This document shows positions 42,505 through 51,173 of a stretch of DNA of 64,000 bases, in pieces. Position numbers and translations under genes: made by a program. Below the pieces are notes generated by a model. It saw only the letters and a program-made list of their open reading frames with translations. It had not been told where the DNA came from and did no database searches. The stretch is from Acidobacteriaceae bacterium (lineage in GTDB: Bacteria > Acidobacteriota > Terriglobia > Terriglobales > Acidobacteriaceae), in contig PLHW01000029.1 of NCBI GenBank assembly GCA_003139095.1, positions 17,549-81,548 on the forward strand, given 5' to 3'. Position 1 is the stretch's first letter. Each line of letters starts with the position of its first letter.

Positions 42505-43161
42505 CTACTTTGCCGTCACCAGCGAATGCGTGATGGCGTGGACCGAGAGCGCGATGCGATTCTGCACTCCGACTTTGCGCATCAGTTTTGCGACGTGCGC
42601 CTTCACCGTGCGCTCTTCGATGCCGAGGGCCGAGCCGATCTCCTTGTTGGAGCGGCCGGCGACCAGCATCTCCAGAACTTCCTTTTCGCGATCGGTGAAG
42701 CTCACGCGGCCAGCGGGAAAGATGCGGCCGGGGGATGCACTGACGCGTTCGATGAAGGTGGAGAGCACGCGCCGCGGCGCCCACACCGAGCCTTGGTGCA
42801 CCATGCGGAGAGCCTGAATGAATTCCGTGGGAGCTGCCGCCTCATCCACGTAGCCTTTGGCCCCAGCGGCAATGGCTTTGAGGACGCTTTCGTCATCCAT
42901 GCCTGCGCCCGTGACAATGATGCGCAGATCCGGGCGCACCGCTTTGAGGCTGGCCATAATGTCGTAAAGGTTTTGGCCGTTGCGGTTGCCGAGCAGGACG
43001 AGATCAATGCCGGTAAGCTGACCAACATCGGACAGCGAAGCGGAGACGAGTTCGAGATCAGGTTCGGTATCAAAGAGGGCCCGGAATCCGACGAAGCGCA
43101 GGGGATCGCTTTCCACTACAGCAACACGAATCACTGGTTTTTTCGCAACAGCAGGTTTCAT
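42505..43161 (-). CDS. LuxR/NarL-type regulator with degenerate receiver
   Basis: A 218-residue regulator with a receiver-like domain (about 11-130) and a LuxR helix-turn-helix (about 150-215: FTDREKEVLEMLVAGRSNKE, then LGIEERTVKAHVAKLMRKVG). The acceptor Asp is replaced: the strand-3 motif reads IDLVLLGNRNGQN with Gly58 at that position. The conserved Lys position in GAKGYVDEAAAP is acidic (Asp106/Glu107). Thr in IIVTGAGM remains. Phosphorylation by a standard histidine kinase is therefore unlikely. It lies just upstream of the GT39-like gene, with 14 bp between them, so the two may form an operon. Confidence 0.85.
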   Translation of the reverse strand: MKPAVAKKPVIRVAVVESDPLRFVGFRALFDTEPDLELVSASLSDVGQLTGIDLVLLGNRNGQNLYDIMASLKAVRPDLRIIVTGAGMDDESVLKAIAAGAKGYVDEAAAPTEFIQALRMVHQGSVWAPRRVLSTFIERVSASPGRIFPAGRVSFTDREKEVLEMLVAGRSNKEIGSALGIEERTVKAHVAKLMRKVGVQNRIALSVHAITHSLVTAK

Positions 43162-43274
43162 TAAGGTTTCCCTGTTAGGATTGCATCCTGTTCAAGCTTG
43201 CCTGAATCGGACCCGAATTGGAATGATTGTGGCCCGAGATCAATTACGGCGGTAACCCCTTGAAAGACGGGCCA

Positions 43275-43784
43275 ATGGAGAGTTTTACGATGGTCAAAAC
43301 GTGGAAATTAGCGATTCATACGGCACTCATGATGAGTATGGTCGTAGCGGGATTACGAATGGCGCAAGCCCAAAGTCAGACGTCAAGCGAGGCGCAGCCG
43401 CAACCCACGGGGATGTATCAGCCGAAATTTGCAGGCGATCCGGCAAGGTCGGAATCGGAAGCGGCCGCGCTCGGATATATGCGAGTGGTGTTGCGCGCCG
43501 AACACACTTACAAGCGGCGGCACGGCAAATATACGACATCGCTGTCGCAGTTGGCGGGAACGGGATCGTTCACGAAGCGCATGGCGCAGTCGGCCGATCG
43601 CGGCGATTACAAGGCGTCGTTCCGTCCGCACAAAACAGGGACCGGAGACGAAGAAGGATTCGTGCTGTCCATGACGCCGAAACACATGGACGCCGACCAT
43701 CGCTCTTTTTATGCCGAAGAAGACGGCGCGATTCACGGCGACGATCAGAAGCCGGCGGACATGGATTCGCCGAAGGTGAAATGA
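43275..43784 (+). CDS. Small secreted protein with pilin-like C-terminal segment
   Basis: A protein of about 165-170 residues. A signal peptide (TWKLAIHTALMMSMVVAGL, cleaved near MAQAQ) is followed by a Gln/Ser/Pro-rich linker. A segment then reads AAALGYMRVVLRAEHTYKRR and HGKYTTSLSQLAG. That shape is seen in the globular part of type IV pilins and pseudopilins, but the prepilin N-terminal helix is absent. The C terminus is hydrophilic (DDQKPADMDSPKVK). Start codons at 43275 and 43290 are both possible; 43275 has GAAAGACGG upstream. Function unknown. Confidence 0.65.
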   Translation: MESFTMVKTWKLAIHTALMMSMVVAGLRMAQAQSQTSSEAQPQPTGMYQPKFAGDPARSESEAAALGYMRVVLRAEHTYKRRHGKYTTSLSQLAGTGSFTKRMAQSADRGDYKASFRPHKTGTGDEEGFVLSMTPKHMDADHRSFYAEEDGAIHGDDQKPADMDSPKVK

Positions 43785-43836
43785 CGTTGGGGATGGTGGA
43801 GAAATAGCCGCGTTGAGCCGCGTTTTTGCGGGGCGA

Positions 43837-46212
43837 TCAGGAGTCGCGATGCGGGAAGGAGACGTCCTCATCGCCCTCTTTACGCACCAACTGCGGCGGA
43901 GTCGGATTCTTCGGGTCGCCGTAGGCCGGCGCGCTGCTTCCCAGCCGCTTAAGTTCCTTTAAGATTTCTTCGCGCTCGCGGGCGCCATAGTCGCGGGCAA
44001 AGCGCGTCAGCGCTTCGGTCAGAATTTCGTGGTGGTGCACGTTTTCCAGGCCGGGCTCCCTCGTGATGTTCAACCACAGGCGATGCAGCAGCAGCACATC
44101 CTCATCCTTCATGGTTGGTGTGTGCGGGCCGATGCGGAAGGTATCGAGGTTGCCTTCGGGGTGAACGACCTGAAGCACGAATTGGCGCTTGGGTTCGGAC
44201 AAGGACTCCCATGCGCACCCCAGGGCGAAAGCCTGTTCCTCCGGCGACATCTTGCTGGAAACTCCGATTACAACTGCCGAGGAGTCCAGATTTTGCGCCG
44301 TTTGCACGATGGCGGACCATACATCGCCCGCGGGAACGACCAATAAAGAGACCTTCTTGCCAAAACTTTCGGCGACTGAGACGGCGCGCGTGAACAAGGT
44401 CTGCTCGTAGTCGCTGAAAATCTGTTCCGGCACCAGATCGTAGGCGGCAGCGCCAAAGCGGCTTACGCGCGCCGACATTACCACCACGTCCTGCTCATGG
44501 ATGTCGATCTTGTCGAGCGCCCAGCGCAGGTGGGTCAGGGTGTTGTAGTCGCGCACCGGAACGAGCACATTGCCGCGCCGGATGTTCAGGCTCTCGCGCT
44601 CGACCGTGTCGCGCTGGAGCAACTGGAACTGGTCGTTCATGTGCTGCTTGGACATCGCGTGTTTTTTGTGGTTCGCGATCTCCGAAGCGGTAAAGATGGC
44701 GAAAAATATTACAGAAAACGCGATGCCGCTGACGGTGGCCACCGATTTGGTGAAAAGATTGATCAACGCCGTGGCCAGCAGCACGGCGGTGATCGAAGCC
44801 ATGCCGAAAGGAATCTCGTAGCCGCCGATGTGGAAATTGACGGGGACTTTCCATCCGCGCTCGCCTTTGTACTTGAAGCGCAACACCAGCATCGCCAGGC
44901 CTTTGAAGGCGAAGCTCCAGATCACGCCGAAGGCGTAGGCCTCGCCGAGCGCATACACGTTGCCGCGGCTGGCGATAATCGTGAAAATCTGCAATCCGAC
45001 AATGAGGTTGATAATGCGATAGCTGGTGCCGTATTTCTTGTGCGGGAAGCGGAACCAGTCGGAGAGAACGCCATCCTCGGAAACGCGATTGAGCACGCCA
45101 TTGGAGCCGATGATGGCGGTATTCACGGCACCGGAGAGAATCAGGAATCCGACGACGACGACAAAGCCGCGAAAGATCAGGCGCAGCAGTTCGGGTCCGT
45201 ACATGTACATCGCGAGCCCGGCGATCAGATTGTCCTTATAAACGGGTACGCGAACCGCATCTGGAATCAGCATGACCGCGAGCAGCGCGGTCACTCCGGT
45301 GAAGAGGAAGCTGTAGAGAGCGATGACGATCGCGGCGCGCTTCAGGTTGGTGAGTTTGGGATGCGCGAGTTCGCGGTTGACCTGGGCCAGCGATTCTTCG
45401 CCGCTCATGGCGAGAACGGAATGCCCAAAGGCGATCATGATGCCGAGAATGCCGAACTTCTGCGCCAGACTCTGATCGGGAAAGTTGTGATGCAGGAAGC
45501 CCAGCGACTCTTTCGTGAAGTGCAGGTTGCCCGGCGTGGGCAGAGGCACATGCTGGAATCCGACTTTGAAGAGCGTGAAGGCCGACCATCCGAGCAGCGC
45601 CACGACCATGACAGTCGTGATCTGCATGACCCAAAGCGCCTTTTCGCTCGATTCGTGGATGCCCTTAATGTTCTCCCACCAGTAATAGATGGTGACCGCG
45701 AGCGCGAACAGGACGGACGTCCAGTTCACGTCGAATTGCGGTGTGCCGTTGAAGATATTGTGAACGGCGCGCGGAATCCACCCATGCTTGTCGGCGGTGA
45801 TCATGACCTCGTTGATCAAACCGACAATGTACTGCCCGGCCGACACGCCGGAGATCGGGCCGGTGAGCACGTAGTCGAACATCAGCGCGGAGACGCTGAG
45901 TTTGGCGAGTGTGCCGCCCAAGGCTTCCTTGACGACGCGGTAAACGCCGCCCCGCACGAACATCGAACAGCTTTCCACGTACACGGCGCGCACCGTAAAC
46001 GAGAACAGCATCACGCCGACGATGAACCAGGGAGCGGACTTGCCGACCGCCTGCTCGGCAATTCCGCAGGCGTAAAACGCGGACGAGGCCAGATCGTTGA
46101 GGACGATGGCGGCCGCGCGCCAGTAGGAGATGAACGTGAGCATCACCGACGTCGCCACTACGATGCGAACGCGCTTGGCGGCGTTATTCACGGGCTGGAT
46201 GGGCGATGACAT
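43837..46212 (-). CDS. APC-superfamily permease with C-terminal stress-protein-like domain
   Basis: A 791-residue membrane transporter. Residues about 15-500 carry about 12 TM helices of the amino acid-polyamine-organocation type (LTFISYWRAAAIVLNDLASS, EESLAQVNRELAHPKLTNLK after GHSVLAMSG). A cytosolic tail of about 280 residues includes RGNVLVPVRDYNTLTHLRWA and VVVMSARVSRFGAAAYD, then LLVVPAGDVWSAIVQTAQNL and SAVVIGVSSKMSPEEQAFAL. This matches the universal-stress-protein-like Rossmann fold that regulates some APC transporters. The substrate is probably an amino acid or other cation. A 49-codon hydrophobic ORF lies 18 bp upstream. Confidence 0.85.
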   Translation of the reverse strand: MSSPIQPVNNAAKRVRIVVATSVMLTFISYWRAAAIVLNDLASSAFYACGIAEQAVGKSAPWFIVGVMLFSFTVRAVYVESCSMFVRGGVYRVVKEALGGTLAKLSVSALMFDYVLTGPISGVSAGQYIVGLINEVMITADKHGWIPRAVHNIFNGTPQFDVNWTSVLFALAVTIYYWWENIKGIHESSEKALWVMQITTVMVVALLGWSAFTLFKVGFQHVPLPTPGNLHFTKESLGFLHHNFPDQSLAQKFGILGIMIAFGHSVLAMSGEESLAQVNRELAHPKLTNLKRAAIVIALYSFLFTGVTALLAVMLIPDAVRVPVYKDNLIAGLAMYMYGPELLRLIFRGFVVVVGFLILSGAVNTAIIGSNGVLNRVSEDGVLSDWFRFPHKKYGTSYRIINLIVGLQIFTIIASRGNVYALGEAYAFGVIWSFAFKGLAMLVLRFKYKGERGWKVPVNFHIGGYEIPFGMASITAVLLATALINLFTKSVATVSGIAFSVIFFAIFTASEIANHKKHAMSKQHMNDQFQLLQRDTVERESLNIRRGNVLVPVRDYNTLTHLRWALDKIDIHEQDVVVMSARVSRFGAAAYDLVPEQIFSDYEQTLFTRAVSVAESFGKKVSLLVVPAGDVWSAIVQTAQNLDSSAVVIGVSSKMSPEEQAFALGCAWESLSEPKRQFVLQVVHPEGNLDTFRIGPHTPTMKDEDVLLLHRLWLNITREPGLENVHHHEILTEALTRFARDYGAREREEILKELKRLGSSAPAYGDPKNPTPPQLVRKEGDEDVSFPHRDS

Positions 46213-46230
46213 GAAAACGAGCGGGCGTAC

Positions 46231-46380
46231 TTAGGGGTGGTGCGGGTCCTCCCGTCCAAGCAGGGTTTCCACATCCTCGACAAAGGTGATGAGGAGAACG
46301 AGGGTCGAACCGAAGAGGCCCACAACAAACATCGCCTCGAGGATCCGCACAAAGAGGACGCCGATCAGGGAAATGACCAC
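46231..46380 (-). CDS. Small single-helix or two-helix membrane protein
   Basis: A 49-residue frame starting at a GTG: VVISLIGVLFVRILEAMFVV, then GLFGSTLVLLITFVEDVETL, and a polar tail LGREDPHHP. Two hydrophobic halves are separated by an Arg/Glu pair, with a charged C terminus, which is a credible tiny membrane protein. It ends 18 bp before the APC transporter start, on the same strand. Evidence against it: only a weak ribosome site, and its small size. It could be a regulatory subunit or a translational leader for the transporter. Confidence 0.45.
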   Translation of the reverse strand: MVISLIGVLFVRILEAMFVVGLFGSTLVLLITFVEDVETLLGREDPHHP

Positions 46381-46464
46381 CCCACATGCTATCTGATGGC
46401 GCGGAGGGGGACAACTTCCGTCTTGGGCTTCCGTCTTCGGCAGCCCGGTAATATTGAGTTTGTT

Positions 46465-48117
46465 ATGCTTGCCAAAATGAGAAAAATTCAAGCGAGCGCA
46501 TGGCTGCTGGCGGCCGCGTCGGCGGGCTTGCAGGTGCTGATCTTTCCCCTGCCCGGCTTGTATTGGCTGGCGTGGGTTGCGGTTGCGCCTTTGCTGATCG
46601 CGCTCTTGCGAACCCGCCGCGCGGCGGACCTGCAACTCGACGCCCTTGCGAAACTGGCTCCGGCCGCGCCCTGGCAGGGTTTTCTGCTCGGTTATCTCTG
46701 CGGCATTCTCTGGTGCGCCGGAACCTGCTATTGGATCTTCGATACGATGCATCGCTATGGCGGTCTGCCCGTGCCGATGGCGCTTTTCGTCCTCATATTG
46801 TTCTGCATGTACATCGGGCTTTATCACGGGATGTTCGGGTCTCTCGTGGCGTTGGTTGCCGGCCGAGGGACATCGCTGCGGCGAGCGCTGGTCAGCGCGC
46901 CCTTCCTTTGGGTCGCGGTCGAACTGGCGCGCACGCGCATCACGGCCTTTCCGTGGGAATTGTTGGGCTACGCACAGACCGGAAACTTCGCGTTGACGCG
47001 CATCACGACTTTGACCGGAGTGTACGGGCTGTCATTCGAGATCTTTCTTGTGAACAGCGCGTTTGCAGCCGCATTTCTGGTTGCGAAGGAGCGGCGAAAG
47101 TTGCTGCTCGCTGCCGCTTGCGGGGCGGCGATCATACTGCAAGCCGGACAGTGGGTTCCTTCGCCTGCACTTTCTCCCGATCGCAAGGCTCTGCTGGTTC
47201 AACCGAATATTCCCATCCTTGAGGGCAACGAGTGGACAACGAATTATTTCGAGAGCACGCTGCGCGACTTGGCGCGGATTAGCCTGCGTCCATCGGATCA
47301 AGCGCAGATGGGACAAGAAAAGTCCGCCGAGGGAAAGACGGCCGAGCATCATTATGATTTTCTCGTTTGGCCCGAGTCGCCCGCGCCTTTCTACACCAAC
47401 GACCCCCGATTTCGCGAGCCGGTGAGTGAACTTGCGAGGCAGTCGAAAAGCTGGGTGATTGCCGGCGCCGTCGGCATCAATCCCGCGATGCACAGCGGCA
47501 GCGGGGGCTCGCAGATCTTCAACTCCGCCGCGCTCGTTAGCCCACAGGGCGAATGGACTGCACGCTACGACAAAGTTCACCTTGTCCCCTTTGGCGAATA
47601 TCTGCCGTTTCCGCAGATGTTCGGGTTTGCCGGCGGGCTGACGAAAGAGGTGGGCGAATTTCAGCGTGGCGCTTCCCGCGATCCGCTCCTAGCCGGCGAC
47701 GAGCCCTTAGGCACGTTCATTTGCTACGAATCGATCTTCCCCGATGAGGTGCGGCAGTTTGCCTTGCGCGGCGCCGCGGTGCTCGTGAACATCTCCAACG
47801 ACGGCTGGTACGGCGACAGCGGAGCATGGAAGCAGCATCTCCAGCAGACTCGCATGCGCGCGATTGAAAACGACCGCTGGCTGCTGAGCGCGACCAACAC
47901 CGGTCTGACTGCGGCCATCGATCCGTTTGGCCGCGTGGTCGCCGAGGTTCCGCGCAAAGAGCGCACCGCGCTGGTTGCGCCCTACGGGCTCGTTTCGAGC
48001 ACCACGTTTTACACGCGCCACGGAGATTGGTTCGCGTACCTGTGTGCGATAATTTCTCTAGCCGCGCTCGGAGCGCGCTTTGTGTTTCGCGTTAAGTTAA
48101 AGAAAAGCGAGCGATAA
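46465..48117 (+). CDS. lnt: Apolipoprotein N-acyltransferase
   Basis: A 550-residue Lnt that transfers a fatty acid from phospholipid to the N-terminal Cys of lipoproteins at the inner membrane, needed for sorting to the outer membrane. About seven N-terminal helices (ILWCAGTCYWIFDTMHRYGG; AVELARTRITAFPWELLGYA) are followed by a periplasmic nitrilase-like domain. Its catalytic triad is visible: Glu304 in FLVWPESPAPF, Lys370 in YDKVHLVPFGEYLPF and Cys420 in FICYESIFPDE. The start could be the ATG at 46465 or 46477. The prfB gene begins 3 bp after its stop, so they are probably co-transcribed. Confidence 0.92.
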   Translation: MLAKMRKIQASAWLLAAASAGLQVLIFPLPGLYWLAWVAVAPLLIALLRTRRAADLQLDALAKLAPAAPWQGFLLGYLCGILWCAGTCYWIFDTMHRYGGLPVPMALFVLILFCMYIGLYHGMFGSLVALVAGRGTSLRRALVSAPFLWVAVELARTRITAFPWELLGYAQTGNFALTRITTLTGVYGLSFEIFLVNSAFAAAFLVAKERRKLLLAAACGAAIILQAGQWVPSPALSPDRKALLVQPNIPILEGNEWTTNYFESTLRDLARISLRPSDQAQMGQEKSAEGKTAEHHYDFLVWPESPAPFYTNDPRFREPVSELARQSKSWVIAGAVGINPAMHSGSGGSQIFNSAALVSPQGEWTARYDKVHLVPFGEYLPFPQMFGFAGGLTKEVGEFQRGASRDPLLAGDEPLGTFICYESIFPDEVRQFALRGAAVLVNISNDGWYGDSGAWKQHLQQTRMRAIENDRWLLSATNTGLTAAIDPFGRVVAEVPRKERTALVAPYGLVSSTTFYTRHGDWFAYLCAIISLAALGARFVFRVKLKKSER

Positions 48118-48120
48118 GCA

Positions 48121-49225
48121 ATGTTGGATGAACTGGAACAGCAATATTCCTCTCTGAAGACCAAGGTCCACGATCTGCGGGAGTATCTTTGACGCGGGCA
48201 AGCTGCGCCAGCAACTAGCCGAAGTCGAAAAGCAGGCCTCGGATCCGGGTCTGTGGTCGAATCCAGAAAAATCTCAGCAGGTGATGCGCGAGCGCAAGCG
48301 GCTGGAGAATGTGCTGACGCTCGAGGGCGACCTGGTGCGCCGCACCGACGACATCGGCGCGTACTTTGACCTCGGGAAAGAAGGCGAGGACGTGACCGCG
48401 GACCTGCAGCGCGAACTGGATTCACTGCGCGAACTGGTGGATCGCGTCGAGACCGAGACTTTGCTTTCTGGTGAGAACGATGCGCGCAATGCCATCGTCA
48501 CGATTCATCCGGGCGCGGGGGGAACCGAGTCGCAGGACTGGGCTGACATGCTGCTGCGCATGTATCTGCGCTGGGCCGAGCGCCAGGGATTCAAGACCGA
48601 GATGTATGACTATCAGCCCGGCGAAGAGGCGGGAGTCAAATCCGCAACATTTTCGGTGATCGGCGAGTATGCGTTCGGCTACTTGACGAGCGAAATCGGA
48701 GTCCATCGACTGGTCCGCATCTCTCCCTTCGATCAGGCCAAGCGGCGTCACACTTCGTTCGCGAGCGTGTTTGTGTCGCCGGAAATCGATGACAGCATCG
48801 AGGTGAACATCAAGCCGGACGATATTCGCATCGATACTTACCGATCGAGCGGCAAAGGCGGACAGCATGTAAACACGACCGACTCCGCGGTCCGCATCAC
48901 GCATATTCCCACGGGCTTGGTGGCGAGTTGCCAGAATGAGCGCTCGCAGCATAAGAATAAAGACAAGGCAATGAGCATGCTGCGCTCGAAGATCTACGAG
49001 TTTGAGATGGAGAAGAAGCGAGAAGTCACGAAGAAGATCGAAGATTCGAAGCTCGACATCGATTTCGGATCGCAGATTCGGTCGTACGTGCTGCAACCGT
49101 ACAGACTGATCAAAGATCATCGGACGAAGTTCGAGGTCGGCGACGTGGACCGCGTGATTGATGGCGACCTGACACCGTTTATGCGCGCATATTTGCGCAT
49201 GCGGCGCGGAGAGAAAAAGGCATGA
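48121..49225 (+). CDS. prfB: Peptide chain release factor 2 with programmed +1 frameshift
   Basis: RF2, 367 residues after frameshifting, ends translation at UGA and UAA. Frame 1 runs ATG 48121 through CTT 48187-48189 (MLDELEQQYSSLKTKVHDLR then EYL), meeting TGA at 48190. Skipping one base at 48190 gives GAC GCG GGC (DAGKLRQQLAEVEKQASDPG), and the protein continues to 49225. The stop-recognition tripeptide SPF is at residues 201-203 and the catalytic GGQ at 246-248. The frameshift is the classic autoregulatory switch: low RF2 lets ribosomes pause at UGA and shift. The last codons overlap the next gene (ATGA). Confidence 0.95.
48177..48193 (+). other. RF2 programmed frameshift site
   Basis: CGGGAGTATCTTTGACG includes an internal Shine-Dalgarno-like GGGAG three bases before the slippery CTT, the in-frame TGA and the following C. 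This matches the known RF2 signal (Shine-Dalgarno, spacer, CUU UGA C). It allows a +1 shift when RF2 is scarce, so the TGA at codon 24 is functional and not a sequencing error. Confidence 0.93.
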
Positions 49226-49890
49226 GGCGGAAATTGCCGCAGCCTCCGAAGCTGGGCCCTCGATTGCAGCGGGCTTTCGCCTATGCGGCGAAGTGGCACG
49301 CTGGGCAGGCGCGCAAGGGAACGGCGGTTCCGTATCTGTCGCATCTGATGGCGGTCGCTTCGCTGGTGCTAGAAGCTGGCGGTGATGAGGAGATGGCAAT
49401 CGCGGCGCTGCTGCACGATGTGGTTGAAGATTGCGGTGGAATGCCGCGGCTGCGGGAGATCCGCAAACAATTTGGCGCGCGCGTGGCAGGAATCGTCGAG
49501 GGCTGCACAGATTCGTTCGTCGAACCCAAGCCAGATTGGATCGAGCGGAAGCGCGGCTATCTCGAAGAGGTGAAGCAGGCCGACCGCGAGACGCGGCTGG
49601 TTTCGGCCTGCGACAAACTTCATAATGTGCGGACGATTCTGGCCGATTATCGTAAGGACGGGGAAAAGATCTGGGTCCGGTTCAATGGCAGGAAAGAAGG
49701 AACGCTCTGGTACTATCGCGCGTTGAGCGACGAATACCAACGCAAGAATCGCAATCGCATCACGAGCGAGTTGGCGATCGCTGTTGCGCAACTGGAGCGC
49801 GAGGCGGGTTGGAATTCGGCGGCGCCGAAGAACGGTGCGATTCGAAACCGGAGCGCCCGCAAACACACCGCAGTTCTGCGAAAGGAATAG
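49222..49890 (+). CDS. HD-domain phosphohydrolase (SpoT/Mesh1-like)
   Basis: A 222-residue metal-dependent HD hydrolase. Family motifs: AAKWHAGQARKGTAVPYLSH (the His of the first motif), AIAALLHDVVEDCGG with the HD pair, and KLHNVRTILADYRK with the distal acidic residue. The spacing matches the hydrolase domain of RelA/SpoT proteins and stand-alone small alarmone hydrolases. Hydrolysis of (p)ppGpp is therefore plausible but not proven. No synthetase or TGS/ACT domain is present. It overlaps prfB by 4 bp. Confidence 0.85.
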   Translation: MRRKLPQPPKLGPRLQRAFAYAAKWHAGQARKGTAVPYLSHLMAVASLVLEAGGDEEMAIAALLHDVVEDCGGMPRLREIRKQFGARVAGIVEGCTDSFVEPKPDWIERKRGYLEEVKQADRETRLVSACDKLHNVRTILADYRKDGEKIWVRFNGRKEGTLWYYRALSDEYQRKNRNRITSELAIAVAQLEREAGWNSAAPKNGAIRNRSARKHTAVLRKE

Positions 49891-49893
49891 ATC

Positions 49894-51126
49894 ATGCCGC
49901 GGATGATTGACATGATTCGCAGTTCGCAAGTGCCCGCGAACCTGATGCACTCGGCGGCGCGCGGTTCGCTGTCGATTCCCGCGGGCGAGACGATCGAGAT
50001 TCTCGTTTATCTTGCGCTCCACCATAAGTTATTCGGCCAGGAAGCGCAGCTGACGCTCGCGGGTTGGGACGAAAAGGCTTGTCTGGCGTCGGCTTCCGAC
50101 CCGGCGACGAGCGCGGAAGTGCTGGGTTATTTCGGCTCGCTGGAAAATATGCGGCCTGCGCTGCTTCCGGCGCTGGCGGAGAATCCCTCGGTGCCGGAGG
50201 AGACTCTGATTGACCTTGCCGAGCGCGGGTCGCGCGACATGGTGGAAGCATTCGTTCGAAGCGCGCGCGTCATGAGTTCTCGAACGCTGCTCGCGGCATT
50301 GCAATCCAATGCCATCCTTCGTCCAAATGAACTGGCGGAGATCACCAAGAAGCTCGCTGCTCTAGATACTTCGAACGTTGCGGCGGCGAACATTGCGGAC
50401 GCGGCAACGCGCGCCTCCGATTCCGCTGTTGCGGATCTTGCGGCCGCGGATCCTGCGGCCGAAGAGGTGCTGACCGCCTTCCTCAAGGAAAACGCGGCGG
50501 AACTGGAACGGGAAAAAGATAAACCATTCCAGCCGATCGGCATGATTCATGAGGAGACCGCGCACGCAGCGGAGGCAATCGTTGCCGCGACTCCGACGGC
50601 AGGCTCGGCCTCGAACGCGGCGGCGCGAGTTGCGCCGGGTTCCGCAGCCGCAACGGCGACTGCACATGCGATGAAGCATGCTCCGGTCGTGCATGTGGAA
50701 AAACGCGACAGCGTGCTGCAGAAGATTGCCAAGCTTGACGTGAAAGGGCGCATTGCGCTCGCCGTTCGCGGCGGCAAAGAAGAGCGATCGATTCTGATTC
50801 GCGACGGCACGAAGCTGGTTGCGCTGGCGGTGCTGGATTCGCCGAAAGTCTCAGATGGCGAAGTCGAAGGATTCGCGCAGCAAAAAAACGTGCTGGAATC
50901 GGTGTTGCGGTCGATTCCGTTGAAACGGCGATTTGCAAAGAATTACAACATCATGCGCAATCTCGTCTGCAATCCGCGAACACCGCTCGATCTCTCGCTT
51001 GGCTTGATGAAGAATCTGCTGGTTCACGATTTGAAAAATCTCTCCGGAAATAAAGAAGTGCCGGAGACGATTCGCAAGCTGGCGCTGAGGATGTTTAAAC
51101 AAAAGATGGAGAAAAAAAATATGTAG
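49894..51126 (+). CDS. Helical-repeat hypothetical protein
   Basis: A 410-residue protein without a recognised family. Residues about 25-175 are amphipathic helices with a repeating EVLGYFGSLENMRPALLPAL pattern that looks like variant HEAT/leucine-rich repeats. A long Ala-rich, probably disordered stretch follows (about 175-260). A second helical domain contains LQKIAKLDVKGRIALAVRGG, VLESVLRSIPLKRRFAKNYN and LRMFKQKMEKKNM. The segment KGRIALAVRGGKEERSILIR may bind a ligand or partner. It starts 3 bp after the HD gene, so it is probably in the lnt-prfB-HD transcript. Confidence 0.7.
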   Translation: MPRMIDMIRSSQVPANLMHSAARGSLSIPAGETIEILVYLALHHKLFGQEAQLTLAGWDEKACLASASDPATSAEVLGYFGSLENMRPALLPALAENPSVPEETLIDLAERGSRDMVEAFVRSARVMSSRTLLAALQSNAILRPNELAEITKKLAALDTSNVAAANIADAATRASDSAVADLAAADPAAEEVLTAFLKENAAELEREKDKPFQPIGMIHEETAHAAEAIVAATPTAGSASNAAARVAPGSAAATATAHAMKHAPVVHVEKRDSVLQKIAKLDVKGRIALAVRGGKEERSILIRDGTKLVALAVLDSPKVSDGEVEGFAQQKNVLESVLRSIPLKRRFAKNYNIMRNLVCNPRTPLDLSLGLMKNLLVHDLKNLSGNKEVPETIRKLALRMFKQKMEKKNM

Positions 51127-51173
51127 GCTGTTCTCAGTTCTAAGTTCTCGGTTCTCAGTAAAACCAACCGCTT

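Noticed and set aside
44497..46209. 570-codon plus-strand frame opposite the APC transporter
   Set aside because: The transporter on the minus strand has clear TM helices and family motifs; this frame is Asp/Glu/His-rich without domains.
46237..46464. Extension of lnt by 76 codons upstream
   Set aside because: The extension is charged and unlike Lnt N termini; the membrane domain begins right after the ATG at 46465 or 46477.
48121..48192. prfB as a broken gene because of an in-frame TGA at codon 24
   Set aside because: The surrounding bases match the known RF2 frameshift signal, so the stop is regulatory.
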